DNA of 64,000 bases from UBA3206 sp963623875 (GTDB taxonomy: Bacteria; Bacillota_I; Bacilli_A; Acholeplasmatales; Anaeroplasmataceae). The translations under genes were made by a program, and so were the position numbers. Under the pieces are notes generated by a model that was given only the letters and a program-made list of their open reading frames with translations, searched no databases and was not told the origin of the DNA. Below are positions 35,387 to 44,649 of this stretch, one piece after another; positions within the stretch are counted from its first letter, which is position 1; each line of letters starts with the position of its first letter. The stretch is taken from positions 15,550-79,549 of the forward strand of contig CAVFNL010000021.1 in assembly GCA_963623875.1 (NCBI GenBank). Reading direction: 5' to 3'.

Positions 35387-36514
35387 ATGAAATTTGTTTT
35401 AGCTCCTGATTCTTTTAAAGGAACTATTTCAGCCCTTGAAGCTTCTACAATAATGAAAGAGGTTATTTTAAAACATTATCCTAATGCTATTATAGAAGAA
35501 CTTCCTATCGCCGATGGTGGAGAAGGTAGTGTTGACGCTGTATTAAGAGGAATTGGTGGAGAAAAAATTTATTGTAAATCAACTGGTCCTTTTGGAGAAA
35601 AGCTTAAAGTATATTATGGAATGAAGGATAGGACAGCTATCATCGAGATGGCATCGTGTGCTGGTATAACAATACCAGATCACCTAGATCCATCTATAGC
35701 TACTACATATGGTGTTGGTACTGTAATTAAAGATGCTATTTCAAATGGTGCTAAAAAAATAATTTTAGGACTTGGAGGAAGTTGTACTAACGATATGGGT
35801 GTTGGTGCCGCAATCGCAATGGGTGCTAAATTCTATAATAAAGATAACGAAGAATTTTTCCCTACTCCTTTAGAATTTGGTGATGTCACTAACATTGATT
35901 TAACTGAAATCAAAAAAACTATAGGTGATGTAGAAATTAAGGCAATGTGTGATATAACAAATCCCCTATATGGCGAGCACGGAGCTGCTTATGTATTCGC
36001 TCCTCAAAAAGGTGCTAACAAAAATTTAGTAAAAAAACTTGATAACAATTTAATTTTATTATCTAATATAATAAAGGAGAAACTTAATATTGATGTTTCT
36101 TCTATTGAAGGAAGTGGCGCAGCTGGAGGAATGGGTGCTGGTATTATAGCTTTCTTTGGTGGTAAGCTTACTTCTGGAATAAATACAATATTAGATCTAT
36201 TTGATTTTGATTCTAAAATAAAAGATGCTGATTTCATTTTTACTGGCGAAGGTAAAATTGATAGTCAATCTGTTGATGGTAAAGTAATATCTGGAATTGC
36301 TTTACGTGCTAAAGTGCAAAACGTTCCTGTTATTGCATTATGCGGAGCAATCGGCGATGTGCCTGATAAGGCATATGATATGGGCGTTACAACAATTATG
36401 AGTATTAACCAACAAGCTATGGATTTTAAAGAATCAAAAGCTTATTCTAAAGAAAATTTAGAAGCTCAAATGGATCATATAATAAGATTGATTAAAGCTA
36501 TTAAAGGAGAATAA
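35387..36514 (+). CDS. garK: Glycerate 2-kinase
   Basis: 375 residues, GarK/GlxK family: MKFVLAPDSFKGTISA start, IADGGEGSVDA, LGLGGSCTNDMGVG and GEGKIDSQSVDGKV. It phosphorylates D-glycerate with ATP to 2-phosphoglycerate for lower glycolysis. GAGGTGATTGT precedes the ATG. First gene of garK-isomerase-garD, divergent from garR. Confidence 0.93.
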   Translation: MKFVLAPDSFKGTISALEASTIMKEVILKHYPNAIIEELPIADGGEGSVDAVLRGIGGEKIYCKSTGPFGEKLKVYYGMKDRTAIIEMASCAGITIPDHLDPSIATTYGVGTVIKDAISNGAKKIILGLGGSCTNDMGVGAAIAMGAKFYNKDNEEFFPTPLEFGDVTNIDLTEIKKTIGDVEIKAMCDITNPLYGEHGAAYVFAPQKGANKNLVKKLDNNLILLSNIIKEKLNIDVSSIEGSGAAGGMGAGIIAFFGGKLTSGINTILDLFDFDSKIKDADFIFTGEGKIDSQSVDGKVISGIALRAKVQNVPVIALCGAIGDVPDKAYDMGVTTIMSINQQAMDFKESKAYSKENLEAQMDHIIRLIKAIKGE

Positions 36515-36515
36515 T

Positions 36516-37361
36516 ATGAAAATTTTTGTAAGAGCTCAAGATTTAGGAAAAAAGGATGCCCAAACTCTCGCAAAAGAAATCAAAGCTTTAGGTTTTGATG
36601 GTTTACAACTTGCGATTAATAAAGCTATCGAAGGCGAAACAGCATGGCCTGGTGAATTAAGTCAAGATCGTGCTAAAGAAATTGCTAAAACTTTCTTAGA
36701 TGAGGGTCTTGAAATACCGCTTATTGGTTCTTATTTCAACCCAGTACATTCTAATAAAGATCTAGTTAAACGCAACATTTCTAAATTTAAAATGCACTTA
36801 GATTATTCACACTATTTCAATACCCTATATATTGGAAGTGAAACAGGTTCTTATAACGATGATAAGTGGACTTATAATCCATTAAATAGAACTGAGGAAG
36901 CCTTTGAAATCGTTAAAAACACTTTCAAAGAACTTGCAGATTATGCTAAGGAAGTTAATTCTAATTTATCTATTGAAGGTGCAGACGGACATTGTATGTA
37001 TTGTCCTAAACAATTAAAAAGATTAATTGATGCAATTGACAATGGACATGTATTTGTAACAGTTGATGTTTATAATTATCTTAATGAAGAAAATTATGAT
37101 AAAGAATATCAACATAAAGTAATTGATGAATGTATTGATTTATTCAAAGATAAAATAAGAAATATCCACCTAAAAGATTTTACTATGGATGAAAAGCCAT
37201 TACTAAAAGTAGGTCTTGGAAATGGATTAATGGATTTGGAATACATTGTTTCTAAAGTTAAACAAAACATTCCAAACGCTAATTTAATATTCGAAGGTGT
37301 TCCAAAAGACAAAATGGAGTCAAGCCTTAGATATATAAAACAAATTTTAGAAAAGGAGTGA
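36516..37361 (+). CDS. Sugar phosphate isomerase/epimerase-like TIM-barrel protein
   Basis: 281 residues of the xylose-isomerase-like (AP endonuclease 2) TIM-barrel superfamily. Candidate metal ligands appear in IEGADGHCMY, VTVDVYNYLN, NIHLKDF and LIFEGV. Not needed for the minimal galactarate route. Its place between garK and garD, which form and use tartronate semialdehyde and glycerate, allows a hydroxypyruvate-isomerase-like role, or epimerisation of an entry sugar acid. This is inference. It ends with TGA, which shows TGA is a stop codon here. Confidence 0.78.
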   Translation: MKIFVRAQDLGKKDAQTLAKEIKALGFDGLQLAINKAIEGETAWPGELSQDRAKEIAKTFLDEGLEIPLIGSYFNPVHSNKDLVKRNISKFKMHLDYSHYFNTLYIGSETGSYNDDKWTYNPLNRTEEAFEIVKNTFKELADYAKEVNSNLSIEGADGHCMYCPKQLKRLIDAIDNGHVFVTVDVYNYLNEENYDKEYQHKVIDECIDLFKDKIRNIHLKDFTMDEKPLLKVGLGNGLMDLEYIVSKVKQNIPNANLIFEGVPKDKMESSLRYIKQILEKE

Positions 37362-37367
37362 TAATAA

Positions 37368-38882
37368 ATGAAGCCATTATACATTAAAATAAAAGATAAT
37401 GATAATGTTGCGATTGCCATTCACGAAATAGCCGAAGGTACCGAAATAATGGATGGAATAGTTACTAACACTACTATTCCTCAAGGACATAAAATTGCCT
37501 TAAAAGACATTAAAAAAGGTGAAGAAATTATTCGTTATGGCGTTGTTTTAGGGTATGCAAAAGACCTTATTACAAAAGGTTCTTGGATTAATGAATTTAT
37601 GCTAGATCTTCCTACTCCACCATCTCTTGATGATATGGAATGGGGTAAGAAAATTGATGTGGTATTACCAGAGGCTCCAAGAAAAACATTCTTAGGATAT
37701 GAAATACCAGGTGAAAAATATGCTGGTACAAGAAATATCTTAGGTATTTCTACTACTGTTCAATGCGTATCTGGTGTACTAGATGTTGCAGTAGAAAAAA
37801 TCAAAAAGGAAATTCTTCCAAAATATCCTAACGTTGATGACGTTGTAGCTATCAACCACGCTTATGGATGCGGTGTAGCTATTAACGCCCCTGAAGCTGT
37901 AATTCCTATTCGTTCTTTAAAGAATTTAGTTCATCATCCAAATTTTGGTGGTGAAGTAATGGTTGTATCTTTAGGATGCGAAAAACTTACAGTTGAAAAA
38001 TTATTAGATGAAAAAGATATTAAGCCTGAAAACGTAATTGTTCTTCAAGATATTAAAGGTTTCGATAATATGATGAACAAAATTTGCGAAATGGCTGAAG
38101 AAAAGCTTAAAAAGCTTAACCAAAGAGTTAGAAAAGAATTACCTCTTTCAAAACTTTGCATAGGTATGCAATGCGGTGGTTCTGATGCATTTAGTGGTGT
38201 TACAGGTAACCCTTCTGCAGGATATGCCTCAGATATGTTAGTATCTGCAGGAGCAACCGTTATGTTTAGTGAGGTCACTGAAGTTAGAGATGGAGTTCAT
38301 TTCATCGCTGAACGTACTGTTTCAAAAGAAGTTTGTGATAAACTTGCACGCGAGATGAAATGGTATGATAATTATCTAAAGAATGGTAACGTTGACCGTT
38401 CCGCAAACCCAACTCCAGGTAACAAAAAAGGTGGACTTTCTAACATTGTAGAAAAAGCTATGGGTTCAATTGCTAAGTCAGGAACTGCTCCTATTGTAGA
38501 AGTATTATCTCCAGGTGAGAAACCTACAAAGAGTGGATTGATTTATGCAGCTACTCCTGCTTCTGACATCGTTTGTGGTCCTTGCCAATTAGCATCTGGA
38601 ATTACACTTCAAGTATTCGTTACAGGACGTGGAACTCCATACGGACTTGCGGCCGCACCAGTAATTAAAGTATGTACAAGAAATGAAATGAAAGAAATGT
38701 GGGATGACATTATTGATGTTAATGCCGGTCCTATCGCAACTGGTGATGCCACAATAAAAGATATCGGAACTATTCTTTTCAATGAAATTCTTGATGTATG
38801 TAGCGGAATTAAGAAATCTAACGCTGAAAAGCATGGACTTAAAAACTTCCTATGCGTATTTAACCCAGCTCCAATTACATAG
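37368..38882 (+). CDS. garD: Galactarate dehydratase
   Basis: 504 residues, full-length UxaA/GarD family with an N-terminal SAF-like domain (to about residue 90) and the catalytic domain. Long stretches match E. coli GarD closely, such as NHAYGCGVAINAPEAV, GMQCGGSDAFSGVT, FSEVTEVRDGVHF and DRSANPTPGNKKGGL, which separates it from altronate dehydratase. It dehydrates galactarate to 5-keto-4-deoxyglucarate using a metal. AAAGGAGTGATAATAA precedes the ATG; a strong terminator follows. Confidence 0.93.
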   Translation: MKPLYIKIKDNDNVAIAIHEIAEGTEIMDGIVTNTTIPQGHKIALKDIKKGEEIIRYGVVLGYAKDLITKGSWINEFMLDLPTPPSLDDMEWGKKIDVVLPEAPRKTFLGYEIPGEKYAGTRNILGISTTVQCVSGVLDVAVEKIKKEILPKYPNVDDVVAINHAYGCGVAINAPEAVIPIRSLKNLVHHPNFGGEVMVVSLGCEKLTVEKLLDEKDIKPENVIVLQDIKGFDNMMNKICEMAEEKLKKLNQRVRKELPLSKLCIGMQCGGSDAFSGVTGNPSAGYASDMLVSAGATVMFSEVTEVRDGVHFIAERTVSKEVCDKLAREMKWYDNYLKNGNVDRSANPTPGNKKGGLSNIVEKAMGSIAKSGTAPIVEVLSPGEKPTKSGLIYAATPASDIVCGPCQLASGITLQVFVTGRGTPYGLAAAPVIKVCTRNEMKEMWDDIIDVNAGPIATGDATIKDIGTILFNEILDVCSGIKKSNAEKHGLKNFLCVFNPAPIT

Positions 38883-38889
38883 AATTAAT

Positions 38890-38918
38890 AATGGCTGTGA
38901 GTTCACAGCCATTTTTTT
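38890..38918 (+). terminator. Terminator after garD
   Basis: AATGGCTGTGA, loop, CACAGCCATT and a seven-T tract. Confidence 0.88.
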
Positions 38919-38928
38919 ATTTATTTAA

Positions 38929-39384
38929 TTAATATTTAGTCTTATCTTTTATATTTTCATATTCACTAAATAATTTTAAACATTCTTTTTTATCTACTTC
39001 AACCGAATAATTATTTTTTTCTTCTTCACTCCTTGAATAGAACGCATTATCTCTAAATCCAATACGCTCTGCATCATATATATCGCAGCCATAATAACAT
39101 TTTTTTATATTTGCCCAAAGAAGTGCGCCCATACACATAGGACATGGATATGATGTTGTATAAAGTTCGCACTCACTTAAATCAAAAGTTTCTAAATCCT
39201 TACAAGTGTTTCTTATCGCATCAATCTCTCCATGAGCTGTAGGATCGTTATTTAAAACAACCTTATTATGCCCTCTTCCAATAATTTTTCCATCACACAC
39301 AATAACTGCGCCAAATGGACCACCATGGCCATTATTAATACCTAATCTTGCTTCTTTTATCGCTTCTTGCATAAATTTATTCAT
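38929..39384 (-). CDS. Nucleoside/guanine deaminase (CDA fold)
   Basis: 151 residues of the cytidine deaminase fold. The zinc site is seen in PTAHGEIDAI (His and catalytic Glu, near residue 52) and TTSYPCPMCMGALLW (two Cys, near 82). Length and FYSRSEEE near the C-terminus suit guanine deaminase, which makes xanthine from guanine; the common AHAE is AHGE here. The start is the ATG at 39384 behind AAGGAGGAAATTAAT. A longer frame to 39429 would run through the preceding terminator. Confidence 0.85.
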   Translation of the reverse strand: MNKFMQEAIKEARLGINNGHGGPFGAVIVCDGKIIGRGHNKVVLNNDPTAHGEIDAIRNTCKDLETFDLSECELYTTSYPCPMCMGALLWANIKKCYYGCDIYDAERIGFRDNAFYSRSEEEKNNYSVEVDKKECLKLFSEYENIKDKTKY

Positions 39385-39399
39385 ATTAATTTCCTCCTT

Positions 39400-39427
39400 A
39401 AAAAACAAAAGGAAGGCATCGCCTTCC
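39400..39427 (-). terminator. Terminator after the C39-like gene
   Basis: On the minus strand GGAAGGC, loop GAT, GCCTTCC, then TTTTGTTTTTT. Confidence 0.85.
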
Positions 39428-39433
39428 ACTTTA

Positions 39434-40099
39434 TTACAATGTTATTTCAATAAATGATATAATAGCGTCTATTGGAATATCTTTTTTTATTCCATATGTT
39501 GGATCATAAAATTTCTTTTGATAATAAAGACAATAATGATTTCTTCTACCTATTCTAGTATTACATATGCAAATTGATGGCAATGATTCAAACTTATATA
39601 TTATCTTACCATGTGCTATTCCATAATAATCTAGGGTTTCAATAAGTTTAGATAAAGATCCTTGGAATGCACGTGCTTGCATACGCTCACAAACAGCTTC
39701 AATACTTTCACCTGTAAGCATACTTACTATTGCATGCATACAATACCCTTTAGTTGGCTGAGACACATATTCTATTTGTCTTCTAATAGGGTTTTCAAGT
39801 GAGTATGGTGAATCATGATTTATTGAATGTAGTTTATCAATAAGATCAAATTCAACAGATAATTTCTTATATTCTTTGATTATCGCATAAGCTTTAGGCC
39901 CAATAGGAATATAAAATAGACCTTCTCCTCTAGAAACTAAACGACACTCAAAATCTAGTACATTTATAGTATCAGAAAGTATAACAACTTTAGCATATTG
40001 TGTGTTACTTTTTTTATTAGTGATACGCCATACATTAAATGGAATATCAATGTATATTTTATCATTCATTTTTAAAAGTTGACATGAAAACGACTCCAT
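39434..40099 (-). CDS. DUF1905-like / C39-like peptidase-fold protein
   Basis: 221 residues from the ATG at 40099 (AAAGGG upstream). The N-terminal 85 residues (IDIPFNVWRI, LVSRGEGLFYIPIG) look like a DUF1905-type beta domain. The C-terminal part has a papain-like pattern: Cys in KGYCMHAIVSMLTG (near residue 122), His in RNHYCLYY and Asp in KKFYDPTYG, as in C39-family and related peptidase-fold proteins. No signal peptide, so intracellular. Function unknown; no bacteriocin gene is visible nearby, so leader processing is not supported. Confidence 0.6.
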   Translation of the reverse strand: MESFSCQLLKMNDKIYIDIPFNVWRITNKKSNTQYAKVVILSDTINVLDFECRLVSRGEGLFYIPIGPKAYAIIKEYKKLSVEFDLIDKLHSINHDSPYSLENPIRRQIEYVSQPTKGYCMHAIVSMLTGESIEAVCERMQARAFQGSLSKLIETLDYYGIAHGKIIYKFESLPSICICNTRIGRRNHYCLYYQKKFYDPTYGIKKDIPIDAIISFIEITL

Positions 40100-40208
40100 T
40101 GTCACACACCCTTTCATATATGGTCTTTTTACTTAGTTATTTTAACATATGAAATATTTTTTTGTAAATCTCTTTTTAAATAAAATTATATTTTTTATGC
40201 TATATTTT

Positions 40209-42962
40209 TTAATTAGATTTCTCTACTTTAATATTATCAACACTAAATGATCTAGATGCACTACCTGCAGTCATAAATTTAATACCACTTATACTATTAG
40301 CTATTGTAAGTGAAACTGTGTTATCTAAAAGAGTTATAGTTGTAGTATTTGTATTATAATCAACCGTAAGAGTAAAAGAATATGTTGTGTTTTCTGCAAC
40401 TTCAGTATTTAATGTAGTTATATTTGTCCCACCATCTGTTGTAACACCTATATTTTTATTTGAATCAGTTCTAAGACTTATTTCACCATCATCTGTAACA
40501 AATGAAATGAATGTCCAACTACCATTTTTAGTTTGAGGGATAAAATCAATACTATATTTTACAATACCACTATTATATGTATTTTCATAAATATAATATC
40601 CATATGTTGTAGATTCTGAATCATCATATATTAATAATTTCCCTTCATCTACTTTAATATAGTTATTAGTATCATCTGCTGCGTTTGTATACATATAAAC
40701 GCCTTGTGTTGTAGGAGCGGTATTAGATGTAAGGGTTGTTACGCTAACATCGCTTGAGAAATCTTCATTTAAAACTGTTGTAAATGATGTAGTAGTATCT
40801 GAATCATCACCTTTATCTGTATCAGTAGATTGTGGCATAACATTATATTTGCTTGTAGCCCCTGCATAATTTTGACAGTCAAGTTTTGCTTGAGCTGCTG
40901 TAGATAAATATGATACTTTACTAACTTTATTTGTACTATCATAATAGAACAACGTTGAATTTGTATCAAAGTTTGTATAATCTGTCGAACCATTATCAGG
41001 TTTGCATAATCCACTAACAGTAGTATCTCTTGATGTAACTTTTGTAGCCGCAGTCGTATTCTTACTTCCAGAATATTCATCATTGTATGATTTGATTGCA
41101 GTTTTTGTATAAGTATCACTTGTAGTTACCTTTTGAGCTACGGTACAGTTATCAAAATAATTATATTCAGAATATGCAAATGCATTAGCTCTAATATCTT
41201 GGGCAGTTGATGATTTATAATAATAGTTATTATACATATGAACATTTGCTTGTCTTAGAAGTGGTTGACGTGATGAACACTGATTATAGAAATTATGATG
41301 GAATGTAAGATTATATTGACAATGACTATCTCCACCACCAATTAGTGATGTTTTATGAGTTTTATTATATCTTACATAACTGATTGTAAGATTATGAGCA
41401 TATTTAAAATCAGTAGATCCATCCCCATCTTTTTTATCATTTTCATCTGTAACATCCCAGTTATTTACACCAGGATTAAATGTAGAGTTATGAATCCAGA
41501 AAGCACTATAATCCATATCATTATTAGACCCTCCTTGGATTCCTATTGCATCTTCTGTATAACTTGTAAATGTTAAATTTCTTACTTCTAGTGAATTACA
41601 TTTGCTAAATGTAAATCCCCATTGGTAAAGTTCTGCATCATCACCGACACCCTCTATTGTAACGTTTTTAGCACTACCTACATCTAGGTCGTTAAAGTAT
41701 GAATCATATACATAAGAATTGCTTCCATACTCTTTCGTAGTTGATCTAATAATTCTATTTGTAAGTCCATTTAACTGTGTAATACCATTATTTATATCAT
41801 TAGACATCGAATTTAATCCGCTTGAAATGATATAACTTTCTGTAAGCTTATTACTTGCCCATCCACTAGCCGCATTAAACAATGTGTTTTGCTCAGTAAC
41901 TCTAGCTTCTGTATTTCCTGCACCATACACCGTAGCAGTATCAATATAATTCCACTGTGTTGTTTTAACACTTCCTAAGAAACGCACAACTAATGGATAA
42001 CTTGATTTATATTGTGCTTGCATAATTTGAGTGATACCAGTGTATTCTTTACCAGCAATTGTAGCCTTTACTGTATTCTTATTCGAATCATTTACATAAA
42101 CAACAACCGCATTATTCTTTAATGTACCATCATCATTATACGCACCTACACCATCTGTTTTATTAAAATGAGCATATCCTGATCTATCATATGCGCTTAC
42201 TTGAATATTAGTTCTTTCTTCATATTCTCCACTAGAATTTGTAACCTTCAAGTCGTAAAGACCTGCGCTAAGTCCTAATACATCTACTCTTGCGGTTGAA
42301 GTTGAGGCACTACGTACAAGACTGTTATCAATTCTTGTATAAGCAGAATCACTGCTCTTCTTCACCTCAACTTTAATGGTTGTTGAAGTCGGTGTTGTTT
42401 CATTAAATATAGCATATATACCTTCTGCATATCCTGAAACTGTATTTATAACATTTCCTACTTTTATTTCAGTCCATTTAGCATATAGTGTTAAATTCGA
42501 TGTTACAGCTTTTGAAAAATCATATACAGTTGTAAGTGATTTATCGCTATACCATCCATCAAACGTATAACCTGTTTTTGTAGTTGTTGGTATATTTTGA
42601 ACTACACTACCCTTATTAATGGTAGCCGATGTTACTTCAGTACCACCATTTACTACATATGTAATGGTAAATGTTTCAACTAAAGTATCACTATCGCCAT
42701 TCCCACCTGATGTGTCACCTCCAGCGGAATCTCCTCCTGATGTATTTCCACCTGTCGAATCACTACCAGATGTGTTACCACCATCAGTGTTTGTGTCATC
42801 TTTATTAGTATTATCCTCAGTATTGTTATCGTTATTGTTACTATTATCTGTATCAGATTTATTATCTTTGTTATCATTGTTGTTAATAGTATTACAACTT
42901 GTAACTGATATAGCTAAAAGCATTGATAATGTTAAAAAAACTATTCCTTTAAATCTTTTCAT
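40209..42962 (-). CDS. Surface pectate lyase lipoprotein (PL1-like)
   Basis: 917 residues. The lipobox SVTSC near residue 23 gives a lipid-anchored exoprotein. An Asn/Asp/Thr linker and a Gly/Ser repeat (to about 95) are followed by one Listeria-Bacteroides (InlB-type) repeat ending in LTLYAKWTE (about 97-166), a beta domain, then the right-handed beta-helix of Amb_all pectate lyases (about 400-620): DGDGSTDFKYAHNLTISY, HKTSLIGG, LTFHHNFYNQCSSRQPLLR and HMYNNYYYKS. The Arg of SSRQPLLR matches the catalytic region of PL1 (SRMPRVR). A C-terminal beta-sandwich (about 740-917) may bind carbohydrate. It should cut pectate by beta-elimination, with calcium, at the surface. Confidence 0.88.
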   Translation of the reverse strand: MKRFKGIVFLTLSMLLAISVTSCNTINNNDNKDNKSDTDNSNNNDNNTEDNTNKDDTNTDGGNTSGSDSTGGNTSGGDSAGGDTSGGNGDSDTLVETFTITYVVNGGTEVTSATINKGSVVQNIPTTTKTGYTFDGWYSDKSLTTVYDFSKAVTSNLTLYAKWTEIKVGNVINTVSGYAEGIYAIFNETTPTSTTIKVEVKKSSDSAYTRIDNSLVRSASTSTARVDVLGLSAGLYDLKVTNSSGEYEERTNIQVSAYDRSGYAHFNKTDGVGAYNDDGTLKNNAVVVYVNDSNKNTVKATIAGKEYTGITQIMQAQYKSSYPLVVRFLGSVKTTQWNYIDTATVYGAGNTEARVTEQNTLFNAASGWASNKLTESYIISSGLNSMSNDINNGITQLNGLTNRIIRSTTKEYGSNSYVYDSYFNDLDVGSAKNVTIEGVGDDAELYQWGFTFSKCNSLEVRNLTFTSYTEDAIGIQGGSNNDMDYSAFWIHNSTFNPGVNNWDVTDENDKKDGDGSTDFKYAHNLTISYVRYNKTHKTSLIGGGDSHCQYNLTFHHNFYNQCSSRQPLLRQANVHMYNNYYYKSSTAQDIRANAFAYSEYNYFDNCTVAQKVTTSDTYTKTAIKSYNDEYSGSKNTTAATKVTSRDTTVSGLCKPDNGSTDYTNFDTNSTLFYYDSTNKVSKVSYLSTAAQAKLDCQNYAGATSKYNVMPQSTDTDKGDDSDTTTSFTTVLNEDFSSDVSVTTLTSNTAPTTQGVYMYTNAADDTNNYIKVDEGKLLIYDDSESTTYGYYIYENTYNSGIVKYSIDFIPQTKNGSWTFISFVTDDGEISLRTDSNKNIGVTTDGGTNITTLNTEVAENTTYSFTLTVDYNTNTTTITLLDNTVSLTIANSISGIKFMTAGSASRSFSVDNIKVEKSN
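42700..42790 (-). repeat. 30-base repeat encoding the Gly/Ser linker of the pectate lyase
   Basis: About three units of ten residues (GGNTSGSDST, GGNTSGGDSA, GGDTSGGNGD) in frame. Simple linker that spaces the enzyme from the membrane; copy number may vary between strains. Confidence 0.6.
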
Positions 42963-42974
42963 ATTCTTTTCCTT

Positions 42975-44498
42975 TTATCTTTCTAGCAAAAATTCTTTTA
43001 ATATCTTTGTTACCTCATCAAAATTTGTGCTTGTGTTTATTTGATTTTTAATTTGTGCGGCGCCAGGAATTCCTTTTAGGTATGCTGCAATATGTGTTCT
43101 CATCTCTAGATGAGCTAGTTTCTCACCTTTTAAATCTTCTAAGTATCTATGATGTCTTATTATCGTATTATAAATTTCTTCGTGTGATGGTCTTTCAATG
43201 ATTCGATCATTTTTAAGATATTCATTAATTTCTTCAAAGATAAATGGATTCCCTTGTGCTGCACGCCCTATCATGACCGCATCACAGCCTGTATATTCTA
43301 AAACTTCTTTAGCCTTTTTAGCACTATTAATGTCTCCATTAGCAATTACAGGAATTTTTAGTAGCTCTTTAACTTTTTTAATTTCATCATATCTTGCATG
43401 TCCTTGATACATATCACTACGTGTTCTTCCATGGATTGCGATTGCTTTAGCTCCTGCTTTTTCAATCATAATCGCATTTTCAACGCAGTTAATATGATCA
43501 TTGTCCCACCCAAGTCTAATTTTTACTGTGACAGGTTTATGAACCGCTTTTACAACACTAGATACTATATCATACACATTATTAGGATCTTTTAAAAGGC
43601 TTGCTCCGGCAGCTGCTCTTTTTGCGACTTTATTTACAGGACATCCCATATTAATATCTATAATATCGCAATCACTATTTAAATCTAAATATTTAGCCGC
43701 ATAAACTAAACTTTCTTTATCAGCTCCAAATATTTGAACTGAAATAGGATGTTCAACCTCATCTACTTTTGTCATTTTTATCGACTTCAGATTATTAAAT
43801 CCTATAGCCTTGTCCGATACCATTTCCGCAACCATAAGTCCAACGCCATGTTCCTTGCATATTTTTCTAAACGCAAGATTACATATACCAGCCATAGGAG
43901 CTAATACTAATCTATTTGGGATATAGACATCTCCTATTTTCCACATATAATAATATTTATCGATAATTGGTTTCGTATCTTCAATAGGAAGCCCTATAAT
44001 ATTATTCAACGAACCTTCATACCTTAAAACAAATTTAGCACCTATTCCTTGAATTGCATATGACCCGGCTTTATCCATCGGCTCACCTGTCTTGATATAA
44101 CCATCAATTTCACTATTAGAAATTTCTTTAAAATATACATTAGATGTTACAGCAAAATTATGTATTTCATCATTGAATACAATACCTACTCCAGATATTA
44201 CTTGATGCATTCTACCGCTTAATAAATTTAACATTCTTCTAGCATCCGTTTCATCTTTTGGCTTCCCTAAAATAAGGCCATCTAACACAACAATTGTATC
44301 AACTCCAATTATTATTTCATCATTTCTTTTTCCAAGTGCTAGTGCTTTCTTTAAAGCTACATTCTTAACATTTGTTATAGCATCTAAATTCTTATCCATA
44401 GCCTCATCGATGTTTGTAGGCTCTATGCTAAACTTATAATTAAATTTATTTAAAATATCGCTTCTTCTAGGAGATTGTGAAGCAAGTACTAATTTCAT
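42975..44498 (-). CDS. Maf nucleotide pyrophosphatase fused to DusB-type tRNA-dihydrouridine synthase
   Basis: 507 residues in one frame. Residues 1-180 are Maf/YhdE: LASQSPRRSDIL, GVDTIVVLDG and GSYAIQGIGA, a house-cleaning pyrophosphatase for non-canonical NTPs. From residue 185 (MWKIGDVYIPNRLVLAPMAG) it is a complete FMN-dependent Dus enzyme with NMGCPVNKV, the catalytic Cys in that segment, KIRLGW, HGRTR and IGRAAQGNP, which reduces uridines in tRNA. The internal Met at 43946 has no ribosome binding site, so a true fusion is favoured over two genes. TTGGTGATTTTTA precedes the start. Confidence 0.88.
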   Translation of the reverse strand: MKLVLASQSPRRSDILNKFNYKFSIEPTNIDEAMDKNLDAITNVKNVALKKALALGKRNDEIIIGVDTIVVLDGLILGKPKDETDARRMLNLLSGRMHQVISGVGIVFNDEIHNFAVTSNVYFKEISNSEIDGYIKTGEPMDKAGSYAIQGIGAKFVLRYEGSLNNIIGLPIEDTKPIIDKYYYMWKIGDVYIPNRLVLAPMAGICNLAFRKICKEHGVGLMVAEMVSDKAIGFNNLKSIKMTKVDEVEHPISVQIFGADKESLVYAAKYLDLNSDCDIIDINMGCPVNKVAKRAAAGASLLKDPNNVYDIVSSVVKAVHKPVTVKIRLGWDNDHINCVENAIMIEKAGAKAIAIHGRTRSDMYQGHARYDEIKKVKELLKIPVIANGDINSAKKAKEVLEYTGCDAVMIGRAAQGNPFIFEEINEYLKNDRIIERPSHEEIYNTIIRHHRYLEDLKGEKLAHLEMRTHIAAYLKGIPGAAQIKNQINTSTNFDEVTKILKEFLLER

Positions 44499-44649
44499 TA
44501 AAAATCACCAACTTTTATAAAATAATTATATCACAAGTTTTTCTAATTTTGTTTCACTTTATTTTCCTTTTATTTGATACCATAATATCACATTATTTTT
44601 AAATTGAATTTTTTTGATTTTAATATTAATATTATTGTAGGTGATTTTT

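Noticed and set aside
39385..39429. N-terminal extension of the deaminase
   Set aside because: It would be translated through the upstream terminator stem; the ATG at 39384 has an AAGGAGG site and fits family length.
42700..42790. Repeat array at the pectate lyase N-terminus as a mobile or CRISPR element
   Set aside because: It encodes a Gly/Ser/Asp linker in frame after a lipobox; a normal surface-protein linker.
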